NCBI RefSeq assembly: GCF_013408985.1
Contig: NZ_JACBZT010000001.1
Location: 1,426,001-1,490,000 of the forward strand
From: Petropleomorpha daqingensis
Lineage (GTDB): Bacteria > Actinomycetota > Actinomycetes > Mycobacteriales > Geodermatophilaceae
DNA length: 64,000 nt
Direction of reading: 5' to 3'
Shown here: one piece after another, positions 1 through 9,683 of the stretch
How positions within the stretch are numbered: position 1 is the first letter of the stretch
Layout: each line of letters starts with the position of its first letter
Notes under the pieces: generated by a model
Databases searched by the model: none
What the model was told of the DNA's origin: nothing
Seen by the model: the letters and a program-made list of their open reading frames with translations, nothing else
Translations under genes and position numbers: made by a program

Positions 1-590
1 ATGCTGGCGTGGGTGAGCATCACGCCCTTAGGCAGCGCAGTCGTGCCGGAGGAGTAGGGGAGGACGGCGACGTCCTCGGCCGGGTCGACCGCGACGTCGG
101 GGGCCGGGCCGTCGGCGGCGAGCAGGTCCTGCACGCTCGGGTGCCCCTCGACCCGGTCGCAGGTCCAGACCGGCCGCTCGCCGGCGGCCTCCAGCGCGAC
201 CGGCAGCAGCGCGCCGACCGTGACGACCAGCGTGGCGCCGGAGTCGGCGAGCTGGCCGGCCATGTCCTTGGCGGTGGCCAGGGCGGACAGCGTCGTCACC
301 GTGGCCCCGGCGCGGCTGGCGGCGTAGAAGACCACCGGGTAGAGCACGGTGTTCGGGCTGTGCAGCGCGACGACGTCGCCGGGCTTGACGCCGATCCCGG
401 CGAACCCGGCCGCCATGCGCTCGACCATGTGCGCCAGCTGCGCGTAGCTGATCGTCTGGCCGGTGATGCCGTCGACCAGTGCCGGGGCGTCCCCGCGGGC
501 GGCGGCGTCGGCGAGCACGAACTGCCAGATCGGCGTCGTCGGCGTCTCGACCGCCGGGTACTCACTGCTGTAGATGCGCGGCTCGGCCAC
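1..590 (-). CDS. Acyl-CoA synthetase / 4-coumarate-CoA ligase-like (AMP-binding), 3' end outside window
   Basis: N-terminal 196 codons of an ANL-superfamily adenylate-forming ligase, which activates a carboxylate with ATP and transfers it to CoA. The ATP-binding motif P-Y-S-S-G-T-T-x-L-P-K-G-V sits just inside the window edge. It is preceded by the usual N-terminal pattern (QTISYAQL, VALHSPNTVLYPVVFYA). The GTG start at 590 has GGAGG five bases upstream. The rest of the gene, including the substrate pocket, is missing, so aromatic versus fatty acid specificity is unknown. It follows an acyl-CoA dehydrogenase on the same strand, suggesting a shared acyl-CoA catabolic role. Confidence 0.88.
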   Translation of the reverse strand, partial: MAEPRIYSSEYPAVETPTTPIWQFVLADAAARGDAPALVDGITGQTISYAQLAHMVERMAAGFAGIGVKPGDVVALHSPNTVLYPVVFYAASRAGATVTTLSALATAKDMAGQLADSGATLVVTVGALLPVALEAAGERPVWTCDRVEGHPSVQDLLAADGPAPDVAVDPAEDVAVLPYSSGTTALPKGVMLTHAS

Positions 591-609
591 GTCGTCCTCC
601 GGGTCTTCT

Positions 610-655
610 GTGGTTTCGCGCGCTTAACCGCGCGCGGTTAAGCGCGCGAAACCAC
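610..655. repeat. 46-bp perfect palindrome (REP-like element or terminator)
   Basis: Two 23-base arms, GTGGTTTCGCGCGC followed by TTAACCGCG, are exact inverted complements with no loop. The palindrome begins one base after the stop codon of the dehydrogenase gene (656) and lies before the synthetase gene. The core GGTTTCGCGCGC(T/A)TAACC recurs inside the dihydrolipoamide acyltransferase gene near 29,310. There is no T-tract. Confidence 0.75.
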
Positions 656-1813
656 CTAGTAGGAGCGGGGGAGTTGCAGGTCGTGCTGGGCCACGAAGCT
701 GAGGATCATCTCGCGGCTGACCGGCGCGATCCGGCTGACGCGGGACATCGCCAGGAGCGCGGCGACGCCGTACTCCTGGGACAGGCCGTTGCCGCCGTGG
801 GTCTGGATCGCCTGGTCGACGGTGCGCGCCGCGGCCTCGGCGGCGGCGTACTTCGCGCTGTTCGCGGCGCTGCCGGCCTCCCGGCCGGTGTCGATCAGCC
901 ACGCAGCCTTCTGCGTCATCAGCCGGGCCAGCTCGATCTCCACCTGGCAGGCGGCCAGCGGGTGCGCCAGGCCCTGGTGCGCGCCGATCGGCGTCCCCCA
1001 CACCTCCCGCTCGCGGGCGTAGGCGGTCGCCTTGCGCATCGCCAGCCGCGCGACGCCGAGGGAGTAGGCCGCGGCCATCACACGCTCGGGGTTCAGGCCG
1101 GCGAACAGCTGCGCGATGCCCTGGTCGGGGTGGCCGACCAGCGCGTCGGCGGGCAGCCGGACGTCGTCCAGGAACAGCGAGAACTGCCGCTCCGGGCTCA
1201 CGATCTCCATCGGGATCGGGTGCGCGGTCAGCCCGGGGGCACCGGTCGGGACGACGAACAGCGCCGGCCGCAGCGTCCCGGGCGGCCCGTCGGCGAGCCG
1301 CCCGACCACGAGCAGCGCGTCGGCCTGGTCGACGCCGCTGATCCACACCTTGCGGCCGGACAGCACCCACTCCTCGCCGTCCCGGCGGGCGATGGTGCTG
1401 ATCTCGTGGGAGTTCGAGCCGGCATCGGGCTCGGTGATGGCGAAGGCCATCGTCACCGAGCCGTCGGCGATCCCCGGCAGCCAGCGGTCCTTCTGCTCCG
1501 GCGTGCCGTAGCGGGTGATCACGGTGCCGCAGATCGCCGGCGACACGACCATCATCAGCAGCGGGCAACCGGCGGCGCCGAGCTCCTCCAGCACGATCGA
1601 GAGCTCCAGCAGCCCGCGGCCTCCCCCGCCGTGCTCCTCGGGGATGTTCACGCCGAGGAACCCGGCCTTGCCGACCTCCGACCACAGCGCGTCGGTGCGC
1701 CCGCCCGAGCGCGCCTGCGCGAGGAAGTACTCCTGCCCGTAGCGGGAGCCGAGGTCGGCGACGGCCGCCCGCAGCGCTCGCAGCTCGTCGCCCTCGTCGA
1801 AGTCCAGCGTCAC
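656..1813 (-). CDS. Acyl-CoA dehydrogenase
   Basis: FAD-dependent alpha,beta-dehydrogenation of an acyl-CoA. The 385-residue protein shows the family layout: N-terminal helical domain, a middle beta domain with FAITEPDAGSNSHE (flavin-binding signature) and WVLSGRKVWISG, and a C-terminal helical domain with ERVMAAAYSLGVA and IQTHGGNGLSQEYGV. The GTG start at 1813 gives MTLDFDEGDELRAL, a natural N-terminus; a longer in-frame start at 1918 would add 35 residues unlike the family. It sits upstream of the acyl-CoA synthetase on the same strand and is divergent from the LLM oxidoreductase. The substrate cannot be assigned. Confidence 0.9.
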   Translation of the reverse strand: MTLDFDEGDELRALRAAVADLGSRYGQEYFLAQARSGGRTDALWSEVGKAGFLGVNIPEEHGGGGRGLLELSIVLEELGAAGCPLLMMVVSPAICGTVITRYGTPEQKDRWLPGIADGSVTMAFAITEPDAGSNSHEISTIARRDGEEWVLSGRKVWISGVDQADALLVVGRLADGPPGTLRPALFVVPTGAPGLTAHPIPMEIVSPERQFSLFLDDVRLPADALVGHPDQGIAQLFAGLNPERVMAAAYSLGVARLAMRKATAYAREREVWGTPIGAHQGLAHPLAACQVEIELARLMTQKAAWLIDTGREAGSAANSAKYAAAEAAARTVDQAIQTHGGNGLSQEYGVAALLAMSRVSRIAPVSREMILSFVAQHDLQLPRSY

Positions 1814-1920
1814 GGGGCGAGCCCACCACGGCTGCGGCTCCGGCCACAACCGCCTGCTCGACGGACGGACCGGTCCCCCGCGCTGGTCAGCGCGGCATCC
1901 GTCCGGCAGGCTCGCCAACC

Positions 1921-2937
1921 GTGCTCCTCGACGCCGCGCTGCTGTCCACCGGGATGGATGACGTCCCCGCCACCGCCCGGGAGCTGGAGGCCCGCGGGTA
2001 CGCCGGCATCTGGGCCTCGGAGGTGAACCACGACCCGTTCCTGCAGCTGCACTCGGCCGGGCTGGCCACGGAGCGGGTGACGATCGGCACCGCGATCGCG
2101 GTCGCCTTCGCCCGCTCCCCGATGACGCTGGCCCTGACCGCCCACGACCTGCAGCGCTACACGAGGGGGCGGTTCGTCCTCGGGCTCGGCACCCAGATCA
2201 AGGCGCACGTCGAGCGGCGGTTCTCGATGCCGTGGGGCAAGCCGGTCGCGCAGATGCGCGAGTACATCGGCGCGCTGCGCGCGATCTGGGGCTCGTGGCA
2301 GGACGGCGAGCCGCTGCGCTTCCAGGGCGAGTACTACCGGCACACGCTGATGACGCCGATGTTCTCGCCGCCCGCGCACGAGTGGGGCGCACCGCCCGTG
2401 CACCTCGCGGCCGTGGGCCCGGCGATGACGCGGCTGGTCGGCGAGGTGGCCGACGGCCTGCTGGTGCACGGCTTCACCACCGCCCGCTACCTCCGCGAGC
2501 GCACGCTGCCGGCCCTGGACGAGGGGCTGGCCGTGTCCGGTCGCGAGCGCGCCGACGTGACCGTGAACCTCCCCGGCCTGGTCGTCACCGGGCGCACCGA
2601 CGACGAGCTGGCCGAGGCGGCGCAGGCGGTCGAGGCCACGATCGCCTTCTACGGCAGCACCCCGGCCTACCGCCCCGTGCTGGAGCTGCACGGCTGGGAG
2701 GCCCTGGGCGAGGAGTTGCACCAGCTGTCGGTGAGCCGTCGCGAGGACAAGTGGACGGCGATGCGCGACCTGGTCGGCGACGACGTCCTGGCCGAGTTCG
2801 CGGTCATCGGAGCGCCGGAGGAGCTCGGCGGACTGATCTGCGCCCGGTTCGGCGACCTGGTCGACCGGTTCAGCGTCTACGCCTCCTACCCCTCCTCGCT
2901 GGACCTCTGGGACCCGCTGGTCGCCGACCTCGCCTGA
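1921..2937 (+). CDS. F420-dependent LLM-class oxidoreductase (TIGR03617-like)
   Basis: 338-residue luciferase-like TIM-barrel flavin/F420 oxidoreductase. The N-terminus LLDAALLSTGMDDVPATAREL leads into the first strand and helix, followed by GIWASEVNHDPFLQL, VTIGTAIAVAFARSPM and FVLGLGTQIKAHVERRF, all typical of this subfamily. TGFNLYTV-type motifs are absent; the C-terminal half carries VADGLLVHGF. The GTG start at 1921 has no clear Shine-Dalgarno, so a leaderless message is possible. Proteins of this group in actinobacteria use F420; the substrate is unknown. It is divergent from the acyl-CoA dehydrogenase with 107 bp between the starts. Confidence 0.85.
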   Translation: MLLDAALLSTGMDDVPATARELEARGYAGIWASEVNHDPFLQLHSAGLATERVTIGTAIAVAFARSPMTLALTAHDLQRYTRGRFVLGLGTQIKAHVERRFSMPWGKPVAQMREYIGALRAIWGSWQDGEPLRFQGEYYRHTLMTPMFSPPAHEWGAPPVHLAAVGPAMTRLVGEVADGLLVHGFTTARYLRERTLPALDEGLAVSGRERADVTVNLPGLVVTGRTDDELAEAAQAVEATIAFYGSTPAYRPVLELHGWEALGEELHQLSVSRREDKWTAMRDLVGDDVLAEFAVIGAPEELGGLICARFGDLVDRFSVYASYPSSLDLWDPLVADLA

Positions 2938-2967
2938 ACCCCCTCGCGCCGCCGCCCCTGCCTCCGG

Positions 2968-2993
2968 CATACTGGAAGTGAGAATCATTCCCA
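2968..2993 (+). promoter_or_regulatory. Probable Zur-regulated promoter of the zinc ABC operon
   Basis: TGAGAATCATTCCCA at 2979-2993 is a near-perfect 7-1-7 inverted repeat (TGAGAAT against TGGGAAT) resembling the actinobacterial Zur box TGAAAATnATTTTCA. A -10-like CATACT lies at 2968-2973, so the box would cover the transcription start. The start codon of the solute-binding protein is 15 bases downstream. Confidence 0.75.
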
Positions 2994-3007
2994 TCTAGGG
3001 AGGGGAC

Positions 3008-3939
3008 GTGGGCCGCGCCCGAGGGGTCGTCGCCGTCCTGGCCGTGCTGGCCGGGCTGGTGCTGACCGCCTGCACCGCCGCGAGCGGCGCCGGCAGCCGC
3101 CCGGTGACGACGTCGGGCGATGCGGCGCGCTGCCCGGGTGACCTGGTCGACGTGGTCGTCTCGGTGAGCCAGTGGAGCGACCTGGCCCGCACGCTGGGCG
3201 GTGACTGCACGACCGTGACCACGGTGCTCGCGTCCTCCGCCGTCGACCCGCACGACTACGAGCCCAAGCCGGCCGACATCGCCGCGTTCGAGAAGGCCGA
3301 CCTCGTCGTCCTCAACGGCGCGGGGTACGACACCTGGGCCGCCGACGCCGTCCGCAACCTCGACCCACGGCCGGCCGTCGTCACCGCCGCCCAGGTCGCC
3401 GGCTGGCGCACCGGCGACAACCCGCACCTCTGGTACGACCCGGACCTGGTGCCGCGGATGGCCGCGCGCGTCACCGCCGAGCTCACGACGCTCGCCCCGC
3501 ACGACGCCGACGTCTTCACGGCCCGGGCCACCGCCGAGGAACGGGACCGGCAGCCCTGGACCGACGAGCTCGCCGCACTGCGGACGGCGGCCGCCGGGAA
3601 GACGTACGCGGCCACCGAGACCGTCTTCGACCCGACCGCCCGAGCCATCGGGCTGCGCGACGTCACGCCCGAGGGCTACCGCTCCGCGGTGAGCAACGAG
3701 GGCGACCCGGCGCCCGGCGACATCGCCGCGTTCGAGAAGGCGCTGCGCACCGGCGAGGTCGACGTCCTCGTCGTGAACACCCAGACCGAGGGCGAGCTGC
3801 CCGACCAGCTGCGCGCCACCGCCGAGCACGCCGGTGTGCCTGTGGTCGAGGTGACGGAATCGCCGCCGCACCCGGGCGGTTCGTTCGTCGCGTGGCAACT
3901 CGCACAGCTCCGGAGGCTCTCGACCGCGCTGGAGACCTC

Positions 3940-3943
<4 letters not shown>
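3008..3943 (+). CDS. Metal (zinc) ABC transporter substrate-binding lipoprotein
   Basis: 311-residue cluster A-I solute-binding protein of the ZnuA/AztC type. The N-terminal segment VVAVLAVLAGLVLTAC is a lipoprotein signal with its lipobox Cys near residue 20. Metal ligands are visible as the His of VDPHDYEP and the His of NPHLWYDP. The usual third His in the C-terminal lobe is not obvious (ATETVFDP occupies that place), so the site may use an acidic ligand. GTG start at 3008, preceded by GGGAGGGG. It is the first gene of a three-gene operon and overlaps the ATPase gene by four bases (GTGA). The Zur-like box argues for zinc rather than manganese. Confidence 0.88.
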
Positions 3944-4727
<784 letters not shown>

Positions 4728-4731
<4 letters not shown>

Positions 4732-5636
4732 GCGGGTTCCTCGCCGACATCGGCTTCCAGTCCGACTGGCTGGACATCCTCGGGACGACGTTCATGCGCC
4801 ACGCGTTGATCGGCGGCTCCCTGGTCGCCGTCGCCGCCGGGCTGCTGGGCTACTTCGTCATCACCCGCCAGAACGCCTTCGCCGCGCACGCGCTGGCGCA
4901 CATCGGCTTCCCGGGCGCGACCGGCGCGATCCTGATCGGCGCCCCGGTCACGCTCGGGCTCGCGGTCTTCTGCATCGGCGGCGGACTGCTCATCGGCCTG
5001 TTCGGCAAGCGCGTGGCCGAGCGGGAGATCGCCACCGGCACGATCCTGGCGCTGGCCACGGGGCTGGGCGTGCTGTTCGCCTCGCTGGCCGGCGCGAACG
5101 CCAGCGCGACGACGTCGGTGCTGTTCGGCAACCTGCTGGCCATCTCCGCCGACCAGCTCGTCGTCTTCGGCCTGTTCACCCTCGCCGTCGTGCTGGTCCT
5201 GGCGCTGATCGCGCGGCCGCTGCTGTTCGCCTCCGTCGACCCGGCCGTCGCCGAGGCGCGCGGCGTGCCGGTGCGCGCGCTCGGGCTGGCGTTCGTCGTC
5301 CTGCTCGCGCTGACGATCACGATGGCGGTGCAGGTCGTCGGCACGCTGCTGCTGTTCGCCCTCGTGGTGACGCCGGCCGCCACGGCGCTGCGGCTGACCG
5401 CCCGTCCGGTCGCGGTCGCGGGCATCGCCGTGGCCATCGCCCTCGGCTCGGTCTGGCTCGGACTGGTGCTCTCGGCGATGGTCAACCTGCCGCCGAGCTT
5501 CTTCGTCGTTGCGGTCGCGGTCGCCGTCTGGCTCGTGGTGCTGGCGCTGACCGGCCGGCGTCGCGAGGTCCGCCAGCGCACGCCGGCCGACGTCGACAGC
5601 CACCACCACGCGGCGGCCCCGGTCGTCGGAGCGTGA
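4728..5636 (+). CDS. Metal ABC transporter permease (ABC-3 family)
   Basis: 302-residue membrane subunit of the zinc importer with about eight hydrophobic segments. It contains the ABC-3 pattern HALAHIGFPGATGAILIGAP and ARGVPVRALGLAF, the latter being the coupling region for the ATPase. It starts with ATG overlapping the ATPase stop (ATGA). The tail after the last helix ends in a short His-rich stretch (DSHHHAAAP), a possible metal-sensing or metal-relay element. It closes the operon. Confidence 0.92.
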
Positions 5637-5715
5637 CCGATCTCTCGCCGGGTGCGACGCGGATCACCGGTTCGGGTCTGTTTCCTCCGGCGAGGGCGAG
5701 GGCAGGCTGGAAGGC

Positions 5716-5853
5716 ATGGAGGAGAACACCCGCGAGATCCGAGTAGCCGACGACGCCGCGGCGGTGCGGACCGACGAGTCCCGCGAGCAGGAGACGTCCG
5801 TCGTCCTGACCGCCCGCCTGCTGGCCAACCCGCGCCGCATCCGCGTCAACTGA
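5716..5853 (+). CDS. Small conserved-type hypothetical protein, 45 aa
   Basis: ATG start with the purine-rich GGCTGGAAGG upstream. The product starts MEENTREIRVADDAAAV and ends LLANPRRIRVN. It is acidic in the first half with a basic C-terminal tail. No domain is recognised; its codon usage is typical of the region. An 11-bp-arm hairpin follows directly. It lies between the zinc operon and the TetR gene, and a free-standing small gene is the simplest reading. Confidence 0.5.
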   Translation: MEENTREIRVADDAAAVRTDESREQETSVVLTARLLANPRRIRVN

Positions 5854-5860
5854 GGGCGTC

Positions 5861-5923
5861 GCCGGGGATCGCCCTGCTGCGGTGTGACTGCGAGTAACCA
5901 CAGCGACCACATCGATCCCCGGC
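5861..5923 (+). terminator. Inverted repeat after the small ORF
   Basis: GCCGGGGATCG at 5861-5871 pairs with CGATCCCCGGC at 5913-5923, leaving a 41-base loop. It sits eight bases after the stop of the 45-aa gene and before the TetR gene. The long loop makes terminator function plausible but unproven. Confidence 0.45.
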
Positions 5924-5963
5924 GCCTCGCACAACTCCCCCACCCCTGGTTACACAGAGCTAC

Positions 5964-6659
5964 ATGGCTCGGCGTGCCGCGAACTCTTCCGTCACGTTCT
6001 CGGGCAGCATGCGTGCCGTGACCGCCGCCCTGAAACTCGCCGCCGCCGACGACGCCTCGGCCCCGGTTCGCCGCAGCCGCGCCGAGCGGCAGGCGATCGT
6101 CCTCGACACCGCTGAGCGCCTCTTCGCGACCCGCAGCTCGCGCAGCGTCGGCATGGACGAGCTCGTCCGCGAGACGGGTCTGGGCAAGATGACGGTCTAC
6201 CGGCTGTTCAAGAGCAAGGACGAGCTGGTCGGCGCGTACCTGGCCCGCAAGGCCGCGACGGTCCTCGCCTTCATCGACGCCGAACTGGCCCGCTGCGACG
6301 GCGACCCGCGGGCCGCGCTGCTCGCCGTCGTCGACCACGTCGAGCGCGAGGTCACCCGCCCCGGCTTCCGCGGCTGCCCGTTCACCAACGTCAGCAGCGA
6401 GTACGACGACCCGCAGCACCCGGCCCGCAGCGCCGCCGCCGACTACAAGTTCGAGCTGCACGCGCGGCTGGAGCGGCAGGCCGACGAGCTGCTGCCCGGC
6501 CGGGGCGACGACCTGGCCGCGCAGATCCACCTGATCATCGACGGCATGTACCTCTCCGGCGGCCTGCTCGGCCCCGACGGCCCGGCCTCGCACGGTCGTG
6601 CGCTCGCCGAGAAGCTCATCGCCCACGCCGACGCGCTCGCGGTCACCGCGCGCGTCTGA
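5964..6659 (+). CDS. TetR/AcrR family transcriptional regulator
   Basis: Up to 231 residues. The N-terminal helix-turn-helix lies around residues 36-82: RQAIVLDTAERLF, then GMDELVRETGLGKMTVYRLF, then KDELVGAYL. The C-terminal ligand domain contains RGCPFTNVSSEYDDPQHPAR, a feature of a TetR subgroup with a conserved CPF motif. The start is uncertain: ATG at 5964 is used, but ATG at 6009 (MRAVTAALKL) would also keep the DNA-binding domain. Neighbours give no clear target; the fadE5-like gene 1.1 kb downstream has TetR-like operators. Confidence 0.88.
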   Translation: MARRAANSSVTFSGSMRAVTAALKLAAADDASAPVRRSRAERQAIVLDTAERLFATRSSRSVGMDELVRETGLGKMTVYRLFKSKDELVGAYLARKAATVLAFIDAELARCDGDPRAALLAVVDHVEREVTRPGFRGCPFTNVSSEYDDPQHPARSAAADYKFELHARLERQADELLPGRGDDLAAQIHLIIDGMYLSGGLLGPDGPASHGRALAEKLIAHADALAVTARV

Positions 6660-6684
6660 CGCCTCCTGTCCGCAGGATGAGCGG

Positions 6685-7110
6685 GTGAGCACCGATCGCA
6701 CCCGCCCTGACCTGGACGACACGACCGTCGAGGCGCTCGGCAAGCTGTCCGAGGCCCTCGAGGTCGTCGAGCACGCCCGGGGCCTGCTGTACGGCTTCCA
6801 CCGGCTGACCGGCACCGCCGACCTCGCCGTGCAGGAGGCGGTCGAGCTGTTCCGCAAGGGCGGGCACGCGGAACTGGCCGACGACCTCGAGCGCGACCTC
6901 GTGGGGCGCAACGTGATCGCCGACCGCTGGACGTTCCAGATCATCGAGGACTACGACGCCGGCTACTGGACGACGTTCCGCGCCTTCGACGAGCGCGCCC
7001 GCACCGAGCTCTCCGACGGGGACCGGCACGTGTTCGAGGCACGGATGAAGCAGCGCGAGCGCACGTCCGGCCACCCGCGGCACGAGGCCGGCCCGGCGCT
7101 GGACGACTGA
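6685..7110 (+). CDS. Conserved hypothetical protein, 141 aa
   Basis: GTG start at 6685 with GGATGAGCGG upstream. The protein is a soluble, mostly helical actinobacterial type: EALGKLSEALEVVEHARGLL, then YGFHRLTGTADLAVQEAVEL, then DLVGRNVIADRWTFQIIEDY. The C-terminus is basic then acidic (HPRHEAGPALDD). Proteins of this form are widespread in actinomycetes and have no assigned role. It is followed by two hairpins, so it is probably its own transcription unit. Confidence 0.7.
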   Translation: MSTDRTRPDLDDTTVEALGKLSEALEVVEHARGLLYGFHRLTGTADLAVQEAVELFRKGGHAELADDLERDLVGRNVIADRWTFQIIEDYDAGYWTTFRAFDERARTELSDGDRHVFEARMKQRERTSGHPRHEAGPALDD

Positions 7111-7137
7111 CCGCTCGGCCCGGCCGGGCCCGGCCAC

Positions 7138-7194
7138 GATCAGCTCAGCTGATCCCCCGGTTCCTGGCTCACCGTGGGACGTGAGCCAGGAACC
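7138..7194 (+). terminator. Two adjacent hairpins
   Basis: GATCAGCT-C-AGCTGATC at 7138-7154 is a perfect palindrome. GGTTCCTGGCTCAC at 7159-7172 pairs exactly with GTGAGCCAGGAACC at 7181-7194 across an 8-base loop. A third partial copy, GTGAGCCAGG, follows at 7201. There is no T-tract. They lie between the 141-aa gene and the LapA-like gene; the remaining bases up to 7300 show nothing else. Confidence 0.65.
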
Positions 7195-7300
7195 CTTGCC
7201 GTGAGCCAGGACGACGGAACCGACGCCCGACGGTGACGAGTCGGTCTCGGTCAGGGCGGATCGGGCCCTGCGGACGGCGACGGCGCAGGACACTGGCGGG

Positions 7301-7639
7301 GTGACCGCACCCGAGCCGCCCGTCGTCCCGACCGGGATCCCCGGTCCCGCCGGTCCGCCGCCGGGAACGCCGCTGACGCCGACCACCCCGCAGCCCGCCC
7401 CGACGCGGTCCCGCGGCCGCACCGCCGGTCGCACGCTCGCCCTCGCGCTGCTGCTGTTCGTGACCGTCCTGCTGGTGCTGTTCGTCGTCTTCAACACCCA
7501 GACCGTCGAGGTCAGCCTGGTCTTCGGGAACGTCGAGGCGCCGCTGGTGCTGGCGCTGGTGATCGCGGCCGCGCTCGGCGGCCTGCTCGTGTGGCTGGCC
7601 GGCCTGACCCGGCGCGCCCGCCGCAACCGCAAGTCCTGA
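7301..7639 (+). CDS. LapA-domain membrane protein
   Basis: 112 residues. A Pro-rich cytoplasmic N-terminus (about 40 residues) is followed by a transmembrane helix ([19 protein letters not shown]), the LapA signature [12 protein letters not shown], a second helix ([20 protein letters not shown]) and a short Arg-rich tail. LapA-family proteins are small inner-membrane proteins; in E. coli the homologue helps regulate lipopolysaccharide assembly, but its role in a Gram-positive is unknown. GTG start at 7301 after GGCGGG. Confidence 0.8.
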   Translation: MTAPEPPVVPTGIPGPAGPPPGTPLTPTTPQPAPTRSRGRTAGRTLALALLLFVTVLLVLFVVFNTQTVEVSLVFGNVEAPLVLALVIAAALGGLLVWLAGLTRRARRNRKS

Positions 7640-7646
7640 CCCGCGC

Positions 7647-7694
7647 GGTGTGGTCGCCCCCCGCGTCCTGCACCGCGAGGGTCGCGACCACACC
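7647..7694 (+). terminator. Inverted repeat downstream of the LapA-like gene
   Basis: GGTGTGGTCGC at 7647-7657 pairs with GCGACCACACC at 7684-7694. It begins eight bases after the stop codon. No T-tract. Confidence 0.5.
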
Positions 7695-7732
7695 CCGAGG
7701 GGCGTGTCGGACGGCGGTGCGCTTGCCGTTGC

Positions 7733-7768
7733 TACTCGTCGGTAATAACGTTTGTTACTGGCGAGTAA
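7733..7768 (+). promoter_or_regulatory. Two adjacent TetR-type operator-like palindromes upstream of the fadE5-like gene
   Basis: TACTCGTCGGTAA (7733-7745) and TTACTGGCGAGTAA (7755-7768) are each near-palindromic with TTAC/GTAA-type ends. Together they also form a 35-bp pseudo-palindrome centred on 7750 (13 of 17 positions paired). They lie 42 bp before the ATG of the acyl-CoA dehydrogenase. Many actinobacterial lipid-metabolism genes are controlled by TetR repressors at sites of this form; the repressor is not identified. Confidence 0.6.
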
Positions 7769-7809
7769 GGGATCGCCGTCACACGTACCGAGCCACGGGA
7801 GCCACCGGC

Positions 7810-9654
7810 ATGGGTCACTACACCGCGAACCTGCGGGACCTCGAGTTCAACCTGTTCGAGTTCCTCGACACCAAGGACCGGTTCGGCACCGGCCCGTTCG
7901 AGCAGATGGACGCCGAGACGGCGCGCGGCGTGCTCGCGGAGATCCGCAAGCTGGCCGAGGGGCCGATCGCCGAGTCCTTCGCCGACGCCGACCGCAACCC
8001 GCCGGTCTTCGACCCCGCCACCCACTCGGTCACGCTGCCCGAGTCGTTCAAGAAGTCGGTGCGCGCCCTCGAGGACGGCGAGTGGTACCGCCTCGACCTG
8101 CCCGAGGAGCTCGGCGGCTTCGGCGCCCCGCAGACGTTCTCGTGGGCCACCTTCGAGATGATCCTGGGCGCCAACCCCGCCGTCTTCATGTACGGCGCCT
8201 GGGCCGCCTTCGCCGGGGTCCTGCACGAGCTGGGCACGCCCGACCAGAAGCGGCTCGCCGAGCTCATGGTCGAGCACAAGTGGGGCGCCACGATGGTGCT
8301 CACCGAGCCCGACGCCGGCTCCGACGTCGGCGCCGGCCGGACCAAGGCGGTGCAGCAGGACGACGGCTCCTGGCACATCACCGGCGTGAAGCGGTTCATC
8401 ACCTCCGCCGAGCACGACCTCTCGGACAACATCGTCCACCTCGTGCTGGCCCGCCCCGAGGGCGCGAAGGCCGGCACGAAGGGCCTGTCGCTGTTCGTCG
8501 TCCCCAAGGTCCACGTCGACCTCGAGACCGGTGAGCTCGGCGAGCGCAACGGCGTCTACGTGACCAACGTCGAGAAGAAGGTGGGCCTCAAGGTCTCCAC
8601 GACCTGCGAGCTCACCTTCGGCGACGGCCCCGTGCCCGCGAAGGGCTGGCTGGTCGGCGACGTGCACGACGGCATCGCGCAGATGTTCAAGGTGATCGAG
8701 CACGCCCGGATGTTCGTGGGCGCCAAGGCGATCGCCACCCTCTCGGCCGGCTACCAGCAGGCGCTGGCCTTCGCCAAGGAGCGGGTGCAGGGCGCCGACC
8801 TGACCGCGACGTCGAAGGACGCCCCGCGGGTGACCATCACCCACCACCCCGACGTGCGCCGCTCGCTCATGCTGCAGAAGTCCTACGCCGAGGGCATGCG
8901 CGCGCTCTACCTGTACGCCGCGACGTTCCGCGACCAGGTGATCCAGGCCGAGGCCGAGGGCTCCGCCGACAGCGAGGAGGCCGTGCTCGCGGCCAAGGTC
9001 AACGACCTGCTGCTGCCGATCGTGAAGGGCTTCGGCTCCGAGCGGGCCACCCAGCTGCTCACCGCCGAGTCGCTGCAGACCCTCGGCGGGTCGGGCTACC
9101 TGCAGGACTACCCGATCGAGCAGTACATCCGCGATTCCAAGATCGACACCCTCTACGAGGGCACGACCGCGATCCAGGGCCAGGACTTCTTCTTCCGCAA
9201 GATCGTCAAGGACGGCGGCGTCGCGCTGACCTGGCTGGCCTCGCAGATCCAGGCGACGATCGACGCCGAGGTCGGCAACGGCCGGCTCAAGGAGGAGCGG
9301 GCGCTGCTGCAGACGGCGCTCTCCGACGTCCAGGGCATGCTCACCGCGATGTTCGGCCAGCTGACGGCCGCCCAGGAGGACATGAGCAGCCTCTACAAGG
9401 TCGCGCAGAACACCTCGCGGCTGCTGCTGGCCGCCGGCGATCTGATCACCGCGTGGCTGCTGATCCGCCAGTCCGAGGTCGCGCTGTCCGCGCTCGGCGG
9501 GGAGGTCTCGGAGAGGGACCGGTTCTTCTACGAGGGCAAGCTCGCCGCCACCCGCTTCTTCTGCACCCAGGTGCTGCCGAAGCTCTCCGCCGAGCGGGTC
9601 ATCGTGGAGAACACCGACAACGCGCTCATGGAGCTCGACGAGTCCGCCTTCTGA
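7810..9654 (+). CDS. fadE5: FadE5-type acyl-CoA dehydrogenase with extra C-terminal domain
   Basis: 614 residues, matching the roughly 611 of mycobacterial FadE5 rather than the 380-420 of ordinary members. The N-terminus [19 protein letters not shown] is diagnostic of this group. The middle domain has [19 protein letters not shown] and [17 protein letters not shown]. The C-terminal helical part has [20 protein letters not shown] and [19 protein letters not shown], then an added helical domain of about 120 residues. FadE5 catalyses the first step of beta-oxidation with broad chain length. ATG at 7810; a longer in-frame start at 7591 would overlap the LapA-like gene and add non-family residues. 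Confidence 0.9.
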   Translation: MGHYTANLRDLEFNLFEFLDTKDRFGTGPFEQMDAETARGVLAEIRKLAEGPIAESFADADRNPPVFDPATHSVTLPESFKKSVRALEDGEWYRLDLPEELGGFGAPQTFSWATFEMILGANPAVFMYGAWAAFAGVLHELGTPDQKRLAELMVEHKWGATMVLTEPDAGSDVGAGRTKAVQQDDGSWHITGVKRFITSAEHDLSDNIVHLVLARPEGAKAGTKGLSLFVVPKVHVDLETGELGERNGVYVTNVEKKVGLKVSTTCELTFGDGPVPAKGWLVGDVHDGIAQMFKVIEHARMFVGAKAIATLSAGYQQALAFAKERVQGADLTATSKDAPRVTITHHPDVRRSLMLQKSYAEGMRALYLYAATFRDQVIQAEAEGSADSEEAVLAAKVNDLLLPIVKGFGSERATQLLTAESLQTLGGSGYLQDYPIEQYIRDSKIDTLYEGTTAIQGQDFFFRKIVKDGGVALTWLASQIQATIDAEVGNGRLKEERALLQTALSDVQGMLTAMFGQLTAAQEDMSSLYKVAQNTSRLLLAAGDLITAWLLIRQSEVALSALGGEVSERDRFFYEGKLAATRFFCTQVLPKLSAERVIVENTDNALMELDESAF

Positions 9655-9683
9655 GGCGTCGTTTCCGGGCCGGTGGGCGGGGC

